Assembly: GCA_002705485.1 (NCBI GenBank)
Contig: PAGT01000060.1
Location: 4,679 to 22,130 of the forward strand
DNA length: 17,452 nucleotides
Source of the DNA: Flavobacteriales bacterium
GTDB taxonomy: Bacteria > Bacteroidota > Bacteroidia > Flavobacteriales > Flavobacteriaceae
Direction of reading: 5' to 3'
Shown one piece after another: positions 16,548 to 17,452 of this stretch. Made by a program: the position numbers and the translations under genes. The notes beneath the pieces are model-generated. The model did no database searches, was not told the DNA's origin, and was given only the letters and a program-made list of their open reading frames with translations. The stretch's first letter is position 1; every line of letters begins with the position of its first letter.

Positions 16548-16577
16548 TTGTTTATATTATAAACTAGTTTATATTTG
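16548..16577 (+). promoter_or_regulatory. Promoter of the membrane protein-winged helix pair
   Basis: A TTG at 16548-16550 and TATATTTG at 16570-16577 are separated by 19 nt, the same geometry as the promoter before ctaB. The downstream ATG is 20 nt after the -7 box. A 16-bp palindrome sits inside the spacer and overlaps the -7 box, so this promoter is probably regulated. Confidence 0.75.
16558..16573. promoter_or_regulatory. Palindromic operator candidate
   Basis: TATAAACTAGTTTATA is a perfect 16-bp palindrome centred on CTAG. It lies between the -33 and -7 elements and shares its last four bases with the -7 box. A dimeric repressor bound here would block RNA polymerase. PadR (encoded upstream) and the winged-helix protein (encoded downstream) are both candidates. 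The symmetry is visible, but the binding protein is inferred. Confidence 0.6.
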
Positions 16578-16597
16578 TTATTTTTAAACAAATAATT

Positions 16598-17167
16598 ATG
16601 ACAAAAGAAGATCAATTAACAATTATCAACGATGCAATTAAGCAAACAAAAACTAATTTAAAACCTCTTGGATATAATCTGATTTTTTGGTCGACAGTAA
16701 TAATTTCAATGAGCTTATTTCATTATTTTTTACCTCAAATAGTTCAATATAGTTATTATTCATCTGTAATTTATTGGGTTTCAATTCCACTACTAGGTAT
16801 GATATATACTACTTATTATAATATTAAAATTGGTATTAAAGTTGGGTATTCTACCCAACTAGACAGGGTAATTAGAATTATCTGGGGAGTTTTTGGGCTT
16901 GCTTGGATTTTTACAGTTGGTATTTCTTTATTGTTTAATGTGAATCCTGTCCAAGATATTTTATTTCTATTAGGTATAATGTTAACGATATCAGGGATAA
17001 TAATAAAATTCCATAATATTACTATTGGAGGAATTGGACTGATGATTTTTACTATGTATACCTATTATAATCCAGCTCTAAATTTACTTTTAGTTAATGT
17101 AATTGGTATCAGTTTTGGGATGTTAATTCCAGGTTTAGCTCTTTATTTTCAAAAAGAGGATGAATAA
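16598..17167 (+). CDS. Six-helix membrane protein of unknown function
   Basis: I do not recognise a functional family for this 189-residue protein. It has a charged N-terminal helix (about 1-22, TKEDQLTIINDAIKQTKTNL) and then about six hydrophobic segments: about 25-44 (NLIFWSTVIISMSLFHYFL), 55-73, 93-113 (IWGVFGLAWIFTVGISLL), 119-139, 142-159 and 162-183. A short basic loop (GIKVGYSTQLDRVIR) lies between the second and third helices. No catalytic motif is evident. It has its own promoter with a palindrome inside, and its 3' end overlaps a winged-helix regulator by 8 nt (ATGAATAA). I recall similar membrane proteins paired with a small DNA-binding protein in flavobacterial genomes. A repressor-controlled membrane or stress function is only a guess. 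Confidence 0.8.
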   Translation: MTKEDQLTIINDAIKQTKTNLKPLGYNLIFWSTVIISMSLFHYFLPQIVQYSYYSSVIYWVSIPLLGMIYTTYYNIKIGIKVGYSTQLDRVIRIIWGVFGLAWIFTVGISLLFNVNPVQDILFLLGIMLTISGIIIKFHNITIGGIGLMIFTMYTYYNPALNLLLVNVIGISFGMLIPGLALYFQKEDE

Positions 17168-17438
17168 AGAGATTGAAAAATTATTATTTAACCCTATTAG
17201 ACTTAAAACAATTTCTTTTTTGATGACTGTTGAGACTTGTAACTTTAAGGCACTAATTGATATAACTGCCTCCACCAAAGGAAACTTAAGTGTTCAGTTA
17301 AAAAAGTTAAATCAGGCAGGATTAATTAAAATTGAAAAATATTTTCAAAAAAGTTATCCTACAACTGATTATTCAATAACCATAAAAGGTAAAAAATCAT
17401 TTGAAGAGTTCTATAAACAATTAATGTCATTAAAATAA
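17160..17438 (+). CDS. Winged-helix (ArsR/MarR-like) transcriptional regulator
   Basis: This 92-residue protein consists almost entirely of one winged-helix DNA-binding domain. It opens with KLLFNPIRLKTISFLMTVE (helix 1), then CNFKALIDITASTKGNLSVQ and LKKLNQAGLIKIEK (recognition helix), followed by a basic wing and TTDYSITIKGKKSFEEFYKQL. It resembles the small stand-alone winged-helix proteins related to ArsR and MarR and has no visible metal-binding cysteine pair (one Cys, in VETCNF). The ATG overlaps the membrane-protein stop by 8 nt, so the two are probably made together, and it may regulate the pair's own promoter. It ends 14 nt before the window edge, and whatever follows is unseen. Confidence 0.85.
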   Translation: MNKEIEKLLFNPIRLKTISFLMTVETCNFKALIDITASTKGNLSVQLKKLNQAGLIKIEKYFQKSYPTTDYSITIKGKKSFEEFYKQLMSLK

Positions 17439-17452
17439 ATATGTTAAGTAAA

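Noticed and set aside
1..17452. tRNA or rRNA genes, CRISPR arrays, insertion sequences, prophage genes
   Set aside because: I found no cloverleaf-like segments, regularly spaced repeats, transposase motifs or integration signs. Nearly all of the sequence is explained by ordinary co-directional genes.

Overview
The window is AT-rich, densely packed and coded entirely on the + strand. It looks like a chromosomal segment from a Bacteroidota bacterium, most likely a marine-type member of the Flavobacteriia. The evidence is an SprA-type type IX secretion (T9SS) outer-membrane protein in the ruvA-sprA-gcvH order, Bacteroidota-style promoter elements (TTG-N19-TAnnTTTG), start codons without Shine-Dalgarno sites, a Bacteroidota-type TonB protein, and the cox assembly order ctaB-coxIII-coxIII-coxIV-SCO-SCO-DUF420-small protein. 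I cannot name a species.

Region 1 (1-10125) is a tight run of genes: the 3' part of a hybrid malic enzyme (maeB), ruvA (1-nt overlap), the giant T9SS translocon gene sprA (2-nt gap, TTG start), gcvH, and a VanZ-like membrane protein whose TTG start abuts the gcvH stop. It mixes central metabolism, DNA repair and protein secretion in one probable transcript. A TonB-family energy transducer (10172-10870) follows, possibly with its own promoter.

Region 2 (10892-15944) is a terminal-oxidase module that begins with a good promoter. CtaB makes heme O. A short and a long subunit III and a subunit IV provide oxidase parts. A cysteine-free thioredoxin-fold/SCO-like protein, a canonical SCO copper chaperone, a DUF420 (CtaM-like) protein and a 59-residue CxxC membrane protein probably assist metal insertion and assembly. 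Subunits I and II are not in the window. Most junctions overlap or nearly touch, which suggests translational coupling.

Region 3 (15945-17452) is a small regulatory module: a PadR-family repressor (TTG start), then a separately promoted pair consisting of a six-helix membrane protein of unknown function and a winged-helix regulator overlapping it by 8 nt. A perfect 16-bp palindrome lies between the -33 and -7 elements of this promoter and overlaps the -7 box, so it is a strong operator candidate. This module, the cysteine-free SCO-like protein and the small CxxC protein are the least explained parts of the window. I saw no tRNA, rRNA, CRISPR array, insertion sequence or prophage gene, and no clearly novel defence or mobile system.
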